Source: Desulfobacteraceae bacterium (GTDB taxonomy: Bacteria; Desulfobacterota; Desulfobacteria; Desulfobacterales; Desulfobacteraceae). From it: a stretch of DNA of 14,438 bases. Position numbers and translations under genes: made by a program. The stretch is from NCBI GenBank assembly GCA_022712835.1, contig JAFLJU010000428.1, positions 1-14,438 on the forward strand. Reading direction: 5' to 3'. Shown one piece after another: positions 13,818-14,438 of the stretch. Below the pieces are notes generated by a model. It worked only from the letters and a program-made list of their open reading frames with translations. It did not search any database and was not told the origin of the DNA. Within the stretch, counting starts at the first letter, position 1. Each line of letters begins with the position of its first letter.

Positions 13818-13867
13818 TTGCCGCTCCTTATGGTTTGCCGATTCTTATGGTTTGCCGCTCTTTATGG
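13817..13867. repeat. Three tandem 17-bp repeats in the yjbQ leader
   Basis: Units TTTGCCGCTCCTTATGG (13817-13833), TTTGCCGATTCTTATGG (13834-13850) and TTTGCCGCTCTTTATGG (13851-13867) follow each other without gaps, with 2-3 differences between units. On the minus strand each places AAGGAG, AAGAAT or AAAGAG inside an identical frame, so the ribosome-binding site of yjbQ has in effect been triplicated; only the unit nearest the start keeps the perfect site. Confidence 0.8.
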
Positions 13868-13909
13868 GAAAACCGTGGGACGGAAACAAAAAAACGTTCC
13901 GGCCCACGG
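13866..13909 (-). terminator. Intrinsic terminator downstream of transketolase
   Basis: On the minus strand CCGTGGG (complement of 13903-13909) pairs with CCCACGG (complement of 13873-13879). The inner CGGAAC/GTTTCCG continues the stem around a U-rich loop, and GGTTTTCCC follows. It lies shortly after the transketolase stop and before yjbQ. The T tract is short (four), so efficiency is uncertain. Confidence 0.55.
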
Positions 13910-13924
13910 CGATTAAGGCTCTGG

Positions 13925-14437
13925 CTATCCTTTTACAAGATCCAGGGCATTTTTTACGATATTTTCAGGGGAGAACCCATACTCTTTGAGCACGGTTCCG
14001 CCGGGTGCCGAGGCACCATATCCATCAATACCAATGATCTTGCCGTTAATTCCCACATATTTGTGCCATCCCATGCTGATCCCGGCTTCAACGGCCAGTC
14101 TTTTGGTCACTTCGGTTGGCAGAATTCTTTCTTTGTATGGGGCCGGTGCTTTTTCAAACAACTCCCAGGAGGGCATGGAGACAACCGAGGCTGTAATCTT
14201 GTGCTCCTGTTCCAGAATTTCGGCCGCTTCCAAACAGATATGCACCTCAGATCCCGATGCCAGGAGCAACATGTCTGGTTTTTTGCCAGTATCTTTCACC
14301 GTGTACGCACCATAGTTGAATTCCCCGTCTCGATGAGACACATCCAGGGTGGGCAGCTTCTGGCGACTCAGGATCAAGGCGGTGGGAGAATCCATGGTGA
14401 TCAGGGCCTGTTTCCAGGCATAGGCGGTTTCATTGGC
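13925..14437 (-). CDS. tkt: Transketolase, C-terminal part (continues beyond the window)
   Basis: Thiamine-diphosphate enzyme of the non-oxidative pentose phosphate pathway, moving two-carbon units between ketose and aldose phosphates. The frame is open to the right edge of the window (reading ANETAYAWKQALIT just before the first visible Met) and ends at TAG 13925-13927. The visible 171 residues cover the end of the pyrimidine-binding domain (DSPTALILSRQKLP) and the C-terminal domain (LLASGSEVHICLEAAEIL, MPSWELFE, RLAVEAGISMGWHKYVG, GIDGYGASAPGGTVLKEYGF), matching bacterial transketolase. The ThDP-binding and catalytic residues of the N-terminal part lie outside the window. No damage is seen in this part. 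Confidence 0.93.
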   Translation of the reverse strand, partial: ANETAYAWKQALITMDSPTALILSRQKLPTLDVSHRDGEFNYGAYTVKDTGKKPDMLLLASGSEVHICLEAAEILEQEHKITASVVSMPSWELFEKAPAPYKERILPTEVTKRLAVEAGISMGWHKYVGINGKIIGIDGYGASAPGGTVLKEYGFSPENIVKNALDLVKG

Positions 14438-14438
14438 A

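Noticed and set aside
1..14438. CRISPR array, tRNA genes or a complete insertion sequence.
   Set aside because: I saw no regularly spaced repeats beyond the 17-bp tandem units, no cloverleaf with T-loop GTTCRA, and no transposase frame.

Overview
The window looks like a chromosomal segment of a strictly anaerobic, probably sulfate-reducing member of the Desulfobacterota (Desulfobacterales, Desulfobacula/Desulfobacter-like). This rests on the mix of gene families (a large 7TM-DISM hybrid kinase, an AGPS-like flavoprotein next to a GlpD-like dehydrogenase, a Cys-rich ferredoxin-type protein) and on moderate GC with many AAA/TTT codons. It is an inference from gene content, not a database match.

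Layout. Positions 1-91 hold the tail of an unidentified + strand gene, which converges on a bidirectional terminator with a minus-strand hybrid histidine kinase (177-3017). Positions 3018-5136 form an accessory-looking, AT-rich island. It contains a palindrome-rich intergenic region, a minus-strand gene for an uncharacterised HEPN-like protein (3576-4532) under a promoter bracketed by an inverted repeat, and a + strand block of about 200 nt that folds convincingly as a structured RNA (about 4741-4946). I suspect the RNA is a HEARO/omegaRNA that has lost its IscB gene. Positions 5137-6754 are a two-gene + strand unit: a double-GNAT acetyltransferase and an RluA-family pseudouridine synthase.

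Positions 6899-13389 are a + strand cluster: a TetR regulator with a palindromic operator in its own promoter, an alkyl-DHAP-synthase-like flavoprotein, a glycerol-3-phosphate dehydrogenase, an FGGY (glycerol-kinase-like) kinase and an Fe-S protein. The last four overlap or nearly touch and probably form one operon. A coherent reading is a kinase and a dehydrogenase that make and oxidise a three-carbon phosphate, an Fe-S protein that takes the electrons, and an AGPS homologue that could use the (acyl-)DHAP for alkyl-ether lipid synthesis. In this sequence the Fe-S gene carries an in-frame TAA. The window ends with a minus-strand YjbQ-family gene, preceded by three tandem 17-bp repeats that each contain a Shine-Dalgarno-like core, and with the C-terminal part of transketolase (13925 to beyond the window edge).

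The best candidates for something undescribed are the solo omegaRNA-like RNA, the HEPN-like gene with its bracketed promoter, and the ether-lipid/glycerol-phosphate cluster with its interrupted Fe-S gene.
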